DNA of 64,000 bases from Puniceibacterium sp. IMCC21224 (GCF_001038505.1 NZ_LDPY01000001.1:3906001-3970000); one strand, 5' to 3'. Shown: positions 26,409 to 36,006, counted from the stretch's first letter. A program made the numbers and translations. Notes: generated by a model not told the origin, from the sequence alone.

Positions 26409-27386
26409 ATGAAACGGCTTGCAATTGCGATCATTCTCGCAGGGCTCGGCTGGTCCCTGTGGTGGTTTTGGGCGGCTCACGCCCTGCGCGGCGAAACGAT
26501 TGCATGGTTCGACGCACGCAGAGATGCGGGATGGCAGGCAACCTATGACGATCTGGTGGTGCGCGGGTTTCCCAACCGGCTCGACACCACGCTCAGCGGC
26601 CTCACTTTGGGGGATCCACAGCGCGATACGCTGTGGCAGGCACCATTCTTTCAGATCCTGCAACTCAGCTACACACCTGACCACCTGATTGCGGTCTGGC
26701 CCGAAAGCCAGACCCTGACGCTGGACGGTGAAAGCTATGGCATCAGCGGCGACGGACTGCGGGCCAGCATGGTTCGCGACAGTGACGACATCCTGCTGCG
26801 CGTAAATGCCGAGGCGCAGACACTCAACATCTCCAGCGCTTCCGGTGCTGTGGCGGTTGCCGGCCTTAACGCCGCGCTCCATGTTATCGAAGACCGGCAA
26901 AATACCTACCGCTTGTCGCTTGTCACCGACGCCGTGGCGCGTTCGCAATCCGCGCTCGCGCCGCTGACCGGCGACAATCTGGATGTGCTGCGGGCCAACG
27001 CCATTGTGACCTTTGACCGCCCCTGGATCAGCGGATCGCTGCCGGCATCCCGACCGCAACCGACCCGGATCGACCTTACTCTGGTCGAATACCGGGTCGG
27101 CACGCTTGAGGTCAAGCTCGCCGGCAAGGTTGAATTGGACGATCAGGGCGCGATGACCGGCAAGCTGACCTTTAAGGCGGTGAACTGGCGCGACCTGCTG
27201 GACCTTGCCCGCGACGGCGGCCCGATTTCCGACAGCCTTGCCTCCACACTAGAGCAAGGCCTGTCGCTGATGGCCGGCCTGAGCGGCAATGCAAAGACAC
27301 TGGACCTGCCGCTGACCCTGAAAGACGGGCAAATGTCGCTGGGACTGATACCGCTGGGTCAGGCACCGCGAATCCGCCTGCCCTAA
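26409..27386 (+). CDS. DUF2125 domain-containing protein
   Basis: A 325-residue protein with an N-terminal membrane anchor or signal (residues 4-22, IAIILAGLGWSLWWFWAAH) and an extended beta-rich body with the family-like segments DDLVVRGFPNRLDTTLSGL and FDRPWISGSLPASRPQPTRI. DUF2125 proteins are common in alphaproteobacteria, are predicted to face the periplasm, and have no established function. It stands between a divergent cyclotransferase gene and an M20 peptidase gene 74 bp downstream. Confidence 0.85.
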   Translation: MKRLAIAIILAGLGWSLWWFWAAHALRGETIAWFDARRDAGWQATYDDLVVRGFPNRLDTTLSGLTLGDPQRDTLWQAPFFQILQLSYTPDHLIAVWPESQTLTLDGESYGISGDGLRASMVRDSDDILLRVNAEAQTLNISSASGAVAVAGLNAALHVIEDRQNTYRLSLVTDAVARSQSALAPLTGDNLDVLRANAIVTFDRPWISGSLPASRPQPTRIDLTLVEYRVGTLEVKLAGKVELDDQGAMTGKLTFKAVNWRDLLDLARDGGPISDSLASTLEQGLSLMAGLSGNAKTLDLPLTLKDGQMSLGLIPLGQAPRIRLP

Positions 27387-27460
27387 AGCAGAGCCACGCG
27401 TCGGGCGCTTGAAACCCCCGCCGATCCCGGAAACACTGCGCTGACTCCGGGAGCATGCTC

Positions 27461-28732
27461 ATGTCCGACGCCCTTAGAAACCGCATCCAGGACAAACGGG
27501 ACGATCTGATCGCCCTGACCCAGGCCCTGATCTGCGTTCCGACGCTGAACCCGCCTGGTGCGCATTACGACGCGATCTGCGACCTGCTGAAACAGCGGCT
27601 CGCGCCGCGCTTTGACTGCACCCTGATCCGCGCCCACGGCACCCCGGGCGATAGCGATCAATTCCCGCGTTGGAACATCATAGCGCGGCGCGATGGCCCC
27701 CGCCCCGGTCCGTGCGTGCATTTCAATGGCCACACCGATGTGGTTGAGGTCGGCAATGGCTGGTCCCGCGATCCGTTCGCAGCCACGGTCGAAGGCGACC
27801 GCATCTACGGCCGTGGCGCCTGCGACATGAAAGGTGGCCTCGCCGCCGCGATCATCGCCGCCGAAGCGTTCATCGAAGAATACCCGAACCATGCAGGCGC
27901 AATCGAGATATCCGGCACCGCGGACGAGGAATCGGGCGGCTACGGCGGTGTCGCCTATCTGGCTGAACATGGCTGGTTTGATCCGGCGCGTGTCCAACAC
28001 GTGATCATCCCCGAACCACTGGGCAAGGGCCGAATTTGCCTTGGCCATCGCGGCGGCTGGTGGGCCGAGATCGAGACAAAGGGGCGTATCGCCCACGGCT
28101 CAATGCCGTTTCTGGGGGATTGTGCGGTGCGCCATATGGGGGCAGTGCTGCAAGCATTCGAAGATACGCTCTATCCAGCGATGGCCGCACGCCATACCGC
28201 CATGCCTGTGGTGCCGAACGGTGCGCGCGCCTCGACCATGAACATCAACGCGATCCACGGCGGTCAGCCCGAGAACCCGCCTGGCTACGACGGCCTGCCA
28301 GCCCATTGCGTTCCGGACAGCTGTCGCATCACCATCGACCGCCGCTTTCTGGTCGAAGAGCCTATCGACACCGTGTCGGGCGAAGTGATTGCCCTGCTTG
28401 ATGACCTCAAGTCCCGGCGTCCGGACTTTGACTATTCCCTGCGCGAACTAAACCGCGTGCTGCCGTCGATGACCGACAAATCCGCACCAATCGTCACCAC
28501 CGTCGCCGCAGCGATCCGCGATACGCTGGGGCAGGACACAACCTATGTCGCGTCGCCGGGCAGCTACGACCAGAAACATATCGACCGCATCGGACGCCTC
28601 AAGAATTGTATCGCCTATGGTCCGGGCGAATTGGAACTGGCCCACCAACCGGATGAGTGGATCGGCATTGTCGACATGCTCGACAGCGCCTGTGTCATGG
28701 CATGCAGTCTTGAGGCACTGCTCCTCACCTGA
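27461..28732 (+). CDS. M20-family amidohydrolase (ArgE/DapE-like)
   Basis: A 423-residue zinc-dependent deacylase of the M20 peptidase family. Metal and catalytic motifs are visible: HFNGHTDVVEVG (His and Asp), YGRGACDMKGGLAAA (bridging Asp), GTADEESGG (catalytic Glu-Glu) and a C-terminal His in ELAHQPDEW. The body also has the dimerisation-domain stretch GRIAHGSMPFLGDCAV. The class removes acyl groups from amino acids such as N-acetylornithine or N-succinyl-DAP; which substrate applies here is unknown. ATG 27461 was chosen over the in-frame ATG at 27455 because GGGAG lies 7 bp before it but only 1 bp before the other. Confidence 0.85.
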   Translation: MSDALRNRIQDKRDDLIALTQALICVPTLNPPGAHYDAICDLLKQRLAPRFDCTLIRAHGTPGDSDQFPRWNIIARRDGPRPGPCVHFNGHTDVVEVGNGWSRDPFAATVEGDRIYGRGACDMKGGLAAAIIAAEAFIEEYPNHAGAIEISGTADEESGGYGGVAYLAEHGWFDPARVQHVIIPEPLGKGRICLGHRGGWWAEIETKGRIAHGSMPFLGDCAVRHMGAVLQAFEDTLYPAMAARHTAMPVVPNGARASTMNINAIHGGQPENPPGYDGLPAHCVPDSCRITIDRRFLVEEPIDTVSGEVIALLDDLKSRRPDFDYSLRELNRVLPSMTDKSAPIVTTVAAAIRDTLGQDTTYVASPGSYDQKHIDRIGRLKNCIAYGPGELELAHQPDEWIGIVDMLDSACVMACSLEALLLT

Positions 28733-28759
28733 CGCCGCGCCGGTTGCAAATGTCGCTTT

Positions 28760-28827
28760 TGCGTATTTAGAAAGAGAAGAAGTCCAAGGCGCGCTTCGCC
28801 CACACTTCTCTTCTTTCCAAATACGCA
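28760..28827. repeat. Inverted pair of the dispersed repeat; likely bidirectional terminator
   Basis: Two 24-bp arms face each other at 28760-28783 and 28804-28827, matching at 21 of 24 positions. The 20-bp centre holds its own GGCGcgcttCGCC hairpin. The whole can fold into one long stem-loop. It lies between the convergent M20 peptidase and panC genes, which favours a role in ending transcription from both sides. The arms begin TGCGTATTT like the copies near 22260 and 34547. Confidence 0.75.
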
Positions 28828-28861
28828 GCTCTGTTTTCACGCCACGCCCGTTGTTGTGTCG

Positions 28862-29698
28862 TTACCCGACTGCAATGTTGTCGATCAGACGCACCCCGGC
28901 CAACCAGGCCGCAGCCAAGAGCCGCGCGGGACGGTCAGGAGTCTCCAGAAGGCTGAGGTCGTCGCAGGCCCGCAGGTCAAGATATTCCACCTTGGTGAAT
29001 CCCGCCCGGTCCAAACGCGCCTTGGCTTGCATATGCAGCAGGGTGGGATCTTTGCCCGCAATCAGCCCTTGCGCCAGTTCCTTCATCGCGCGATGCAGTT
29101 CTGGCGCGTAGACACGGGCGCGGTCAGACAGCAACAGGTTGCGCGACGACATTGCCAACCCGTCCTCTTCGCGGATCGTCGGGCAGGCCACCACCGCGAT
29201 CGGCAGATCCAGGTCGCGCGCCAGTCGCGTGACCACCTGCACCTGCTGGTAATCCTTTTCGCCAAAATAGGCGCGATCCGCCTGTGTCTGGGTGAAGAGT
29301 TTGGTCACCACCGTCGCTACCCCGTCGAAATGCCCGGGTCTGTTCGCGCCACAGAGCACATCTGTCAGCCCACCTACAGAGACCGTAGTCGCAAATCCCT
29401 CGGGATACATCTGCGCGCCGTCGGGCACATAGACCACATCGACTGCGAGGGGGGCGAGTTTGCGCGCATCTTCGATTTCCGTACGAGGATAATTCGCCAG
29501 ATCCTCGGGCGAATTAAACTGCCTGGGATTCACGAAGATGGTCACAATCACCCGATCACAGGCTTGCTTGGCGGCGCTTACGAGCGACAGGTGTCCCTGA
29601 TGCAGCGCGCCCATGGTCGGAACGACGCCCACAGATTCGCCCGCGCGTTTCCAGGCTGCGACCTGCGCGCGCAGGTCCGCCAACGTGCGCAGGATCAC
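28862..29698 (-). CDS. panC: Pantothenate synthetase
   Basis: A 278-residue cytosolic enzyme that condenses pantoate with beta-alanine using ATP. It has the nucleotidyl-transferase HxGH motif in [14 protein letters not shown] (33-36), [19 protein letters not shown], the [11 protein letters not shown] segment and the MSSRNLLL loop. It begins with GTG, overlapping the panB stop (GTGA), so panB and panC are coupled. Length is normal. Confidence 0.97.
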   Translation of the reverse strand: MILRTLADLRAQVAAWKRAGESVGVVPTMGALHQGHLSLVSAAKQACDRVIVTIFVNPRQFNSPEDLANYPRTEIEDARKLAPLAVDVVYVPDGAQMYPEGFATTVSVGGLTDVLCGANRPGHFDGVATVVTKLFTQTQADRAYFGEKDYQQVQVVTRLARDLDLPIAVVACPTIREEDGLAMSSRNLLLSDRARVYAPELHRAMKELAQGLIAGKDPTLLHMQAKARLDRAGFTKVEYLDLRACDDLSLLETPDRPARLLAAAWLAGVRLIDNIAVG

Positions 29699-30558
29699 GC
29701 TGTTTGCTCCGGCGTCGTTTTTGCCGGTCCTGTTTTCACCGGTGCCTTGTCCGCGAACACATGCTCAGGGCCGGGAAAACGGCGATCATGCACCTCATTG
29801 GCGTAGTCCTGGATTGCGGCGCGAGCCGCTTCACCTAGATGCGCATAGCGTTTGACGAACTTGGGCTTGAACGCGGTAAAAAGCCCCAGCATGTCGTCCA
29901 CCACAAGGATCTGCCCGTCGCAGCCACTTGATGCGCCAATACCGATCGTCGGGATTGTCACTTCGGAGGTAATCCGGTTTGCCAGCGTTTCCGGCACCTT
30001 CTCAAGCACAACGGCAAAGGCACCGGCCTGTGTCACTGCCCGCGCATCGGCCAGCAGTGCCTCGGCCTCGGCGCCGCGCCCCTGCACGCGGTAGCCGCCC
30101 AGCGTGTTGATCGACTGCGGCGTGAGCCCGATATGGGCCATCACCGGAATGCCCCGTGCCACGAGAAAGGCAATCGTGTCGGCCATGGCGACCCCCCCCT
30201 CAAGCTTGACCGCCCCTGCTGCGGTTTCCGCCATGATCCGCGCGGCATTGCGACAGGCCTGTTGCGGGCTTTCCTCGTAAGATCCGAAGGGCATGTCCAT
30301 GACCAGCATCGACGCCTTGAGACCGCGCCGCACCGCCTGCCCGTGCAAGATCATCATTTCCATCGTCACGCCAAGGGTCGACTGCAGACCGTGCAGCACC
30401 ATCCCGACGGAATCACCCACCAGGACAAAATCGCAGATCCCGTCCATCAGTTCGGCCATCGGCGTGGTGTAGGCGGTCAGCGATACAATCGGCGTGCCGC
30501 CCTTGCGGGCGCGAATGTCGTCTGGCAGCGGCGCAGATTTGCGGGCTGTTGCGCTCAT
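29695..30558 (-). CDS. panB: 3-methyl-2-oxobutanoate hydroxymethyltransferase
   Basis: A 287-residue class II-aldolase-like barrel enzyme that makes ketopantoate from 2-ketoisovalerate and 5,10-methylene-tetrahydrofolate, the first step to pantothenate. Conserved blocks: [28 protein letters not shown] (metal Asp at about 49), VKLEGG and [24 protein letters not shown] site precedes the ATG. The C-terminal 20 residues form a Lys/Thr/Pro-rich extension. It is upstream of and overlaps panC by 4 bp. Confidence 0.97.
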   Translation of the reverse strand: MSATARKSAPLPDDIRARKGGTPIVSLTAYTTPMAELMDGICDFVLVGDSVGMVLHGLQSTLGVTMEMMILHGQAVRRGLKASMLVMDMPFGSYEESPQQACRNAARIMAETAAGAVKLEGGVAMADTIAFLVARGIPVMAHIGLTPQSINTLGGYRVQGRGAEAEALLADARAVTQAGAFAVVLEKVPETLANRITSEVTIPTIGIGASSGCDGQILVVDDMLGLFTAFKPKFVKRYAHLGEAARAAIQDYANEVHDRRFPGPEHVFADKAPVKTGPAKTTPEQTA

Positions 30559-30724
30559 GTCTGGGGCCTCCTCACAGGCTTGATGCGTGATGCTCCTAGC
30601 AATTCCTTAAGTCGGCTACCAGTGTTTCGCTCGGTGCAAGATGCCACTGAGGCTTGCGACCTGGGCGATTCCATCCGACAGTTGCGCCTATTCGCCGCCA
30701 CGCCCCTCTTTCAGGAGACCTCAT

Positions 30725-32203
30725 ATGAATCACCGGATCTTTGGACCCGTCGCCGTTGCCTGTCTGATGACAGCATTTGCGGCGCAGGCGCAGCAGACCG
30801 ACCTTACCATCGCCGTACAGCTTGAGCCGCCGCACCTGGATCCGACATCTGCTGCGGCCGGGGCTATTGATTCTGTGGTCTATTCCAACGTGTTCGAGGG
30901 GCTGACCCGCTTTGCGCCAGATGGCGCGGTCATTCCCGGCCTCGCCGCAAACTGGACAATCAGCGACGACGGGCTGACTTATACGTTTTCCCTGCAGGAT
31001 GGCGTCACCTTTCATGACGGTTCTACGATGGACGGCGAAGACGTCAAATTCAGCCTGGATCGCGCCCGCGCCGACGACAGTGTCAACGCGCAAAAGGCGC
31101 TATTTTCTGATATCGCGGATGTTGTCGTGATCGACCCGCTGACCGTTCAGGTCACACTTAGCCAGCCGAATGGCGCGTTTCTGTTCAATATGGCCTGGGG
31201 GGATGCCGTCATTGTCGCCCCGGAATCGATTACCGATATCAAGACCGCGCCGATCGGCACAGGTGCCTTTAAATTCGCAAACTGGGTGCAGGGGGACAGG
31301 ATCGACCTGGTGGCCTACCCCGGTTACTGGGGGGCCAAACCCGCGCTGACCAACGCCACGTTCAAGTTCATTTCCGACCCAACCGCCGCGTTTGCCGCGA
31401 TGATGGCACAGGATATCGACGCCTTTGTCGGCTTTCCCGCCCCCGAGAACCTGCCACAATTCGAAGCGGATCCCCGGTTTCAGGTCCTTATCGGGTCGAC
31501 CGAGGGCGAGACGATTTTGGCGATGAACAACGCTGAGCCGCCGTTTGACAACGTCCTGGTCCGCGAGGCGGTGGCCCATGCGATCGACCGTCAGGCAATC
31601 ATCGACGGTGCGATGTTTGGCCTAGGCACCCCGATTGGCACCCATTTTGCGCCGCACAACCCTGACTACGTTGATCTGACCGGAATCTCGCAATTCGCCC
31701 CTGATCTGGCCCGCACCCTGCTGGCCGATGCCGGACTGGCCGAAGGCTTCAGCACAACGCTGAAATTGCCGCCGCCGTCTTATGCCCGGCGCGGAGGCGA
31801 AATTATCGCCGCACAACTGGCCGAGGTTGGGATCACCACAGAGATCACCAATCTGGAATGGGCGCAGTGGCTTGAGGAAGTGTTTCGCGGCAAAGACTTT
31901 GGCCTAACCATCATCAGCCACACCGAACCCGCCGATATCAACATCTACGCCCGGCCCGAATATTACTTTCAGTACAACAATCCGACATTTCAACAGCTGA
32001 TGCAGACCCTTACCGCGACAACCGATCCCGCGGAACGCTCGGGTCTGATGACGCAGGCCCAAGAGATCATCGCCAAAGATTACGTCAACGCCTATCTGTT
32101 TCAGCTGGCCTATCCCACGGTCGCCGACGCGCGTCTGCGCGGTCTGTGGCTGAATCAGCCGACCCAGGCGACGGACCTGACCGGCGTGAGCTGGTCAGAG
32201 TAG
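30725..32203 (+). CDS. ABC transporter substrate-binding protein (DppA/OppA-like), orphan
   Basis: A 492-residue periplasmic protein with a signal peptide (MNHRIFGPVAVACLMTAFAAQA) and the family-5 extracellular solute-binding fold: EPPHLDPTSAAAGAID, SNVFEGLTRF, TYTFSLQDGVTFHDG and PIGTGAFKFANWVQGD. These proteins capture peptides, opines or similar solutes for ABC importers. The ATG at 30725 follows AGGAGACC. No permease or ATPase gene is next to it, so it must partner with a transporter encoded elsewhere. The ligand cannot be told from sequence. It is divergent from panB. Confidence 0.88.
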   Translation: MNHRIFGPVAVACLMTAFAAQAQQTDLTIAVQLEPPHLDPTSAAAGAIDSVVYSNVFEGLTRFAPDGAVIPGLAANWTISDDGLTYTFSLQDGVTFHDGSTMDGEDVKFSLDRARADDSVNAQKALFSDIADVVVIDPLTVQVTLSQPNGAFLFNMAWGDAVIVAPESITDIKTAPIGTGAFKFANWVQGDRIDLVAYPGYWGAKPALTNATFKFISDPTAAFAAMMAQDIDAFVGFPAPENLPQFEADPRFQVLIGSTEGETILAMNNAEPPFDNVLVREAVAHAIDRQAIIDGAMFGLGTPIGTHFAPHNPDYVDLTGISQFAPDLARTLLADAGLAEGFSTTLKLPPPSYARRGGEIIAAQLAEVGITTEITNLEWAQWLEEVFRGKDFGLTIISHTEPADINIYARPEYYFQYNNPTFQQLMQTLTATTDPAERSGLMTQAQEIIAKDYVNAYLFQLAYPTVADARLRGLWLNQPTQATDLTGVSWSE

Positions 32204-32826
32204 CAGCCGGTTTTCAGCTGATTTACCACCTCTGGGTCTGTGGGTTTGTCGCGCGACGTTCGGTCTGGGACCTAGGGTACAATTCCTAGACCTGCGGGCC
32301 GCGCGCCATTACGCCTCACTTGAACGACCTAGTCCAGTAGTTGTCGCGGCGCGCAGGCCAAATGCAGGTGGGTCGACACGCCGACGCTGACGGGGGCCAC
32401 CTGTCCGCGCTTTGGAACGGGCACTGGGTGCTCCACCGGGCTTGGGCCCGAATCGTCCCGCAGTTCGAGAGGTCGGATCATGGTCCGACAACCGCAACCG
32501 GATCGAGAGATCCTGCAACTAAGAGACTGAAAACAAGCCTGCCGAAAATATCCGTGTCGAACTGTGAGGGTTTGCCTGTCACGCTATATTGCGGCTCACC
32601 CGGCAGAATACCTACCGCTTATCCACATTCAGGCCGGATGTTGGGCATACCTTCGTTTCATCCACAACTTATTGCGGCATTCACAAAAAAATCGCTTTAC
32701 AGGTCACGGCCTGGACTGCCACCATATATGGTAAGGGTCGCGGGGCCTTCCCCGCACCCTAGAGCAGGCACCTAGCGATTGGGGCGGTGCCAACCCCCAA
32801 CGCTACACAACAAACGAGGTGGCGCC
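32204..32826. other. Long intergenic region with palindromes and DnaA-box-like sites
   Basis: No gene is convincing in these 623 bp. I see a perfect DnaA-box 9-mer TTATCCACA (32619-32627), a one-off copy TCATCCACA (32658-32666), a nearby AAAAAAA run, the 12-bp palindrome ACCATATATGGT (32721-32732) and a stem GCGGGG/CCCCGC (32740-32755) ahead of the YbjN-like gene. The first 300 bp show only GC-rich sequence without a coding signal. An unannotated small RNA is possible but not demonstrable here. Confidence 0.4.
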
Positions 32827-33327
32827 ATGGCGATATCAGAGCAGTACCTGGAAGACGAGGTTCATCCCATCGACATCGTCGAGCATCTGGCCGAGCACAA
32901 CGAATGGGACTTTGACCGCGTCGGGGATGACCAGATTGCCATGGCCGTTGAAGGTCAGTGGCGCACATATTCCATCACCCTAGCCTGGTCCAGCTATGAC
33001 GAAACTCTGCGGATGATCTGCACCTTTGAAATGGAGCCGCCAGAGGATCGCCTGCCCGCGCTTTACGAAGGCCTCAATGCCGTCAACGATCAGTGCTGGG
33101 CCGGGGCGTTTTCGTACTGGGCCGCGCAAAAGCTGATGGTGTACCGTTATGGTCTGGTTCTGACAGGCGGTCAGGTGGCAAGCCCCGAGCAGATCGACAC
33201 GCTGATCACCGCTGCGGTGCTGAGCGCCGAACGCTACTACCCGGCATTCCAACTGATGGTCTGGAGCGAACAGACCCCGGTCCAAGCGCTGCAGGTCGCC
33301 ATTGCAGAAGCCTACGGTCGCGCGTAG
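32827..33327 (+). CDS. YbjN domain-containing protein
   Basis: A 166-residue soluble protein of the YbjN (DUF1790) group, which adopts a type III-chaperone-like fold: VEHLAEHNEWDFDRVGDDQ, SITLAWSSYDETLRMICTFEME and AFSYWAAQKLMVYRYGLVL. Relatives have been linked to stress and motility regulation but the molecular role is unclear. The ATG at 32827 follows ACGAGGTGG. proC starts 35 bp after its stop, and this neighbourhood (ybjN-like, proC, csaA) suggests one operon. Confidence 0.8.
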   Translation: MAISEQYLEDEVHPIDIVEHLAEHNEWDFDRVGDDQIAMAVEGQWRTYSITLAWSSYDETLRMICTFEMEPPEDRLPALYEGLNAVNDQCWAGAFSYWAAQKLMVYRYGLVLTGGQVASPEQIDTLITAAVLSAERYYPAFQLMVWSEQTPVQALQVAIAEAYGRA

Positions 33328-33362
33328 TCCTGTTCCCCGTTACACAGGCGGGGGAAATTTCG

Positions 33363-34178
33363 ATGCAAGATACTGAACTGGCACGACGCGGGCTTGTCCT
33401 GCTGGGATGCGGCAAGATGGGATCGGCTATGCTGGCGGGTTGGCTGGCACGTGGGCTGCCCGCAGGATCGGTCTGGGTGCAGGATCCGCACCCCTCGGAT
33501 TGGGTCCGGGCGCAGGGGGTACACCTCAACCAGGAACTGCCTGCTTCGCCCGCGGTCGTATTGGTGGCAGTCAAGCCGCAGATGATGTCGGATGCTCTTC
33601 CCGCACTTCGTGCTCTAGGCGGGGGCGGCGCCGTGTTCCTGTCGGTGGCAGCGGGCATCACCATCGCAAGTTTCGAAACATTGCTGGGCGCGGGTACTCC
33701 TATCATCCGCGCGATGCCCAATACGCCCGCCGCCGTCGGTCAGGGCATCACAGCGATCATCGGCAACGCGCATGTGAACGATGACGCGATGCTGCAAGCC
33801 GAGGTATTGCTGGGCGCGGTGGGCGAAGTTGTACGTCTTGACGATGAAAGCCAGATGGACGCTGTGACCGGCGTCAGCGGCTCGGGTCCGGCCTATGTGT
33901 TTCACATGATCGAATGCCTTGCTGCCGCGGGGGTGGCCCAGGGGCTGGCCCCGACGCTGGCCTTGCAACTGGCGCGGGCGACTGTGGCGGGCGCTGGGGC
34001 GCTGGCGATGCAAAGCGGTGAAGATCCCGGCCAGTTGCGCGTCAACGTGACCAGTCCCAATGGCACAACGCAGGCTGGACTAGAGGTTTTGATGGACGCG
34101 GATTCCGGTTTGCCACCTTTGATGCGGGCAACTGTCGAAGCGGCGGCAGATCGGTCGAGGGCGCTGGCCCGTGGCTGA
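33363..34178 (+). CDS. proC: Pyrroline-5-carboxylate reductase
   Basis: A 271-residue enzyme for the last step of proline synthesis, reducing pyrroline-5-carboxylate with NAD(P)H. It has the N-terminal Rossmann motif VLLGCGKMGSAMLAGW, IIRAMPNTPAAVGQGIT and the C-terminal signature GVSGSGPAYVF and VTSPNGTTQAGLE. The ATG at 33363 was chosen because GGGGAAAT precedes it and the Rossmann strand begins about ten residues in; the frame is open upstream but overlaps the preceding gene. Confidence 0.95.
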   Translation: MQDTELARRGLVLLGCGKMGSAMLAGWLARGLPAGSVWVQDPHPSDWVRAQGVHLNQELPASPAVVLVAVKPQMMSDALPALRALGGGGAVFLSVAAGITIASFETLLGAGTPIIRAMPNTPAAVGQGITAIIGNAHVNDDAMLQAEVLLGAVGEVVRLDDESQMDAVTGVSGSGPAYVFHMIECLAAAGVAQGLAPTLALQLARATVAGAGALAMQSGEDPGQLRVNVTSPNGTTQAGLEVLMDADSGLPPLMRATVEAAADRSRALARG

Positions 34179-34509
34179 AATCTCATTTGATGATTTTTTA
34201 GCGGTCGATATTCGCGCCGGGCGCGTGACGCGCGCCGAACCCTTTCCAGAGGCACGCAAACCCGCAATCAAGATGTGGATCGATTTTGGCCCTGAGTTGG
34301 GTGAGAAAAAAACCAGCGCTCAGGTCACTGTCCATTATACACCCGAAACGCTGGTCGGGCGGCTGGTGATGGCAGTAGTGAATTTCCCGCCGCGCCAGAT
34401 CGGGCCGTTTATGTCAGAGGTGCTTGTTCTGGGGGTGGCGGACGCAGATGGTGCGATTGTGCTGCTGGCGCCAGACAAGGGTGTGCCGCTGGGCGGCCGG
34501 ATGCACTGA
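34171..34509 (+). CDS. csaA: CsaA-like tRNA-binding protein
   Basis: A 112-residue OB-fold protein with the EMAP/Trbp111-type tRNA-binding domain: FLAVDIRAGRVTRAEPFPEA, KMWIDFGPELG, VTVHYTPETLVGR and VVNFPPRQIGPFMSE. CsaA proteins bind tRNA structure and have been described as having export-chaperone-like activity. GTG at 34171 overlaps the proC stop by 8 bp, so translation is coupled. The cell's MetRS (20260-21978) lacks this C-terminal domain. Confidence 0.9.
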   Translation: MAEISFDDFLAVDIRAGRVTRAEPFPEARKPAIKMWIDFGPELGEKKTSAQVTVHYTPETLVGRLVMAVVNFPPRQIGPFMSEVLVLGVADADGAIVLLAPDKGVPLGGRMH

Positions 34510-34546
34510 CCGGACGGCGGTGCGGGTCGCGAACGTTCTTTTTGCG

Positions 34547-34570
34547 TATTTAGAAAGAGAAGAAGGCAGG
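34547..34570 (+). repeat. Dispersed repeat TGCGTATTT..., copy 4
   Basis: A single plus-strand arm beginning TGCGTATTTAGAAAGAGAAG lies just past csaA. It matches the left arm at 28760-28783 almost exactly. No facing partner arm is seen, so it could not form the same long hairpin. Confidence 0.7.
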
Positions 34571-34653
34571 GCGTCACAGTCCCGATTGCGCAGCGTTCCA
34601 CTTGACCCCACAGGCAGCGTGAGGTGAGGTCGGGCGCAGTTAAGGAGTACAGC

Positions 34654-35781
34654 ATGTTTCAGCCAGCGATTACCGGAAGCGGTGTGTTTACGCCCGAACT
34701 CACCATCACCAATGATGAACTTGTGGTGGCGTTCAACGCCTATGCGGATCGGTTTAATGCGGAACATGCGGCAGAAATTACGGCGGGGGACGTGACCGAG
34801 ATCGGGCCGTCGAGTGCCGATTTCATCGTAAGTGCAAGCGGCATCGAACAGCGGTATGTGATGGACAAGGACGGTATCCTTGACCCTGACAGAATGTATC
34901 CCCGTCTGCGGCAACGCTCGGATGACGAGCCCGGAATCATGGCAGAAATGGCGCTGGATGCCTGCACCAAGGCGCTGGCAGAGGCCGGGCGCGCCGGGCC
35001 CGACGTCGATTTGGTGATCTGCGCCGCATCCAACCACGAGCGCGCCTACCCCGCCATTGCAATCGAGATCCAGCAATCGCTGGGGGCGGGCGGTTTTGCC
35101 TTTGACATGAATGTGGCCTGCTCCTCGGCCACATTCGGCATACAGGCGGCGGCTGACATGATCCGCGCGGGATCGGTGCGCTGCGCGCTGGTGGTCAACC
35201 CCGAGATCTGCTCGGGCCATCTGGAATGGCGCGACCGCGACTGCCATTTCATTTTTGGTGACGTCTGCACAGCTTTGGTGATCGAGCGGGCCGAGGATGC
35301 AAGCGGCGCGCATTTCATTGTCCGTTCGACCCGTTGCGCCACGCAGTTCTCGAACAACATCCGCAACAACAACGGCTTTTTGCGGCGCACGCGACCAGAC
35401 GGAACCGCAGACCGGCGCGACATGCAGTTCATGCAGAATGGTCGCAAGGTGTTCAAAGAGGTTTTACCGATGGTGTCGGCGCATATCGTCGCCCACCTTC
35501 AGGATGAAAATATCACGGCAGATGACCTGCGTCGGCTTTGGCTGCATCAGGCCAACAAGACGATGAACGATTTCATCGGGCGCAAGGTGCTGGGACGCGA
35601 GCCGGAGCCGGGTGAGCAACCCAACATCTTGCAGGATTATGCCAATACGTCGTCCGCCGGGTCGATCATCGCCTTTGCCAAACACTCCCGCGACCTCACG
35701 CCCGGTGATCTGGGGCTGATCTGTTCCTTTGGCGCAGGCTATTCTGTCGGTTCCGTGCTGCTCGAACGCGGTGTCCCATAG
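34654..35781 (+). CDS. Beta-ketoacyl-ACP synthase III family protein
   Basis: A 375-residue thiolase-fold enzyme. The catalytic triad of KAS III is visible: Cys in DMNVACSSATFGIQAA, His in RRLWLHQANKTMND and Asn in QDYANTSSAGSIIA. It is longer than typical FabH and has an N-terminal insert (FNAYADRFNAEHAAEI), like a FabH-like subgroup found in Pseudomonas and alphaproteobacteria that uses longer acyl-CoA primers. It may start or divert fatty-acid chains from acyl-CoA; the exact primer is unknown. TAAGGAG precedes the ATG at 34654. It stands alone. Confidence 0.82.
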   Translation: MFQPAITGSGVFTPELTITNDELVVAFNAYADRFNAEHAAEITAGDVTEIGPSSADFIVSASGIEQRYVMDKDGILDPDRMYPRLRQRSDDEPGIMAEMALDACTKALAEAGRAGPDVDLVICAASNHERAYPAIAIEIQQSLGAGGFAFDMNVACSSATFGIQAAADMIRAGSVRCALVVNPEICSGHLEWRDRDCHFIFGDVCTALVIERAEDASGAHFIVRSTRCATQFSNNIRNNNGFLRRTRPDGTADRRDMQFMQNGRKVFKEVLPMVSAHIVAHLQDENITADDLRRLWLHQANKTMNDFIGRKVLGREPEPGEQPNILQDYANTSSAGSIIAFAKHSRDLTPGDLGLICSFGAGYSVGSVLLERGVP

Positions 35782-36006
35782 CTTTCGGAAATAGGGCCGA
35801 CGCTGTGGCTCATATATCGCTGCCCTGTCAGTCCTAGCGCACGCGGACCCCAACGGGCAACGCCGCGCCCCCGGAGCACAGGCATCTGTGCGTGACACCG
35901 TAGCGCCCACATCACGTAAAATGCGCCGCAATTTTGCCAGAATCGGAGGCTATCTCCCAACTAACCGACACGGGTGGGGCCGTCGACTAAAACCAAGGAG
36001 CATGTC

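Noticed and set aside
32600..32760. Replication origin
   Set aside because: Only two DnaA-box-like 9-mers are visible and no dnaA, dnaN, hemE or parAB gene is near; kept as a lower-level observation.
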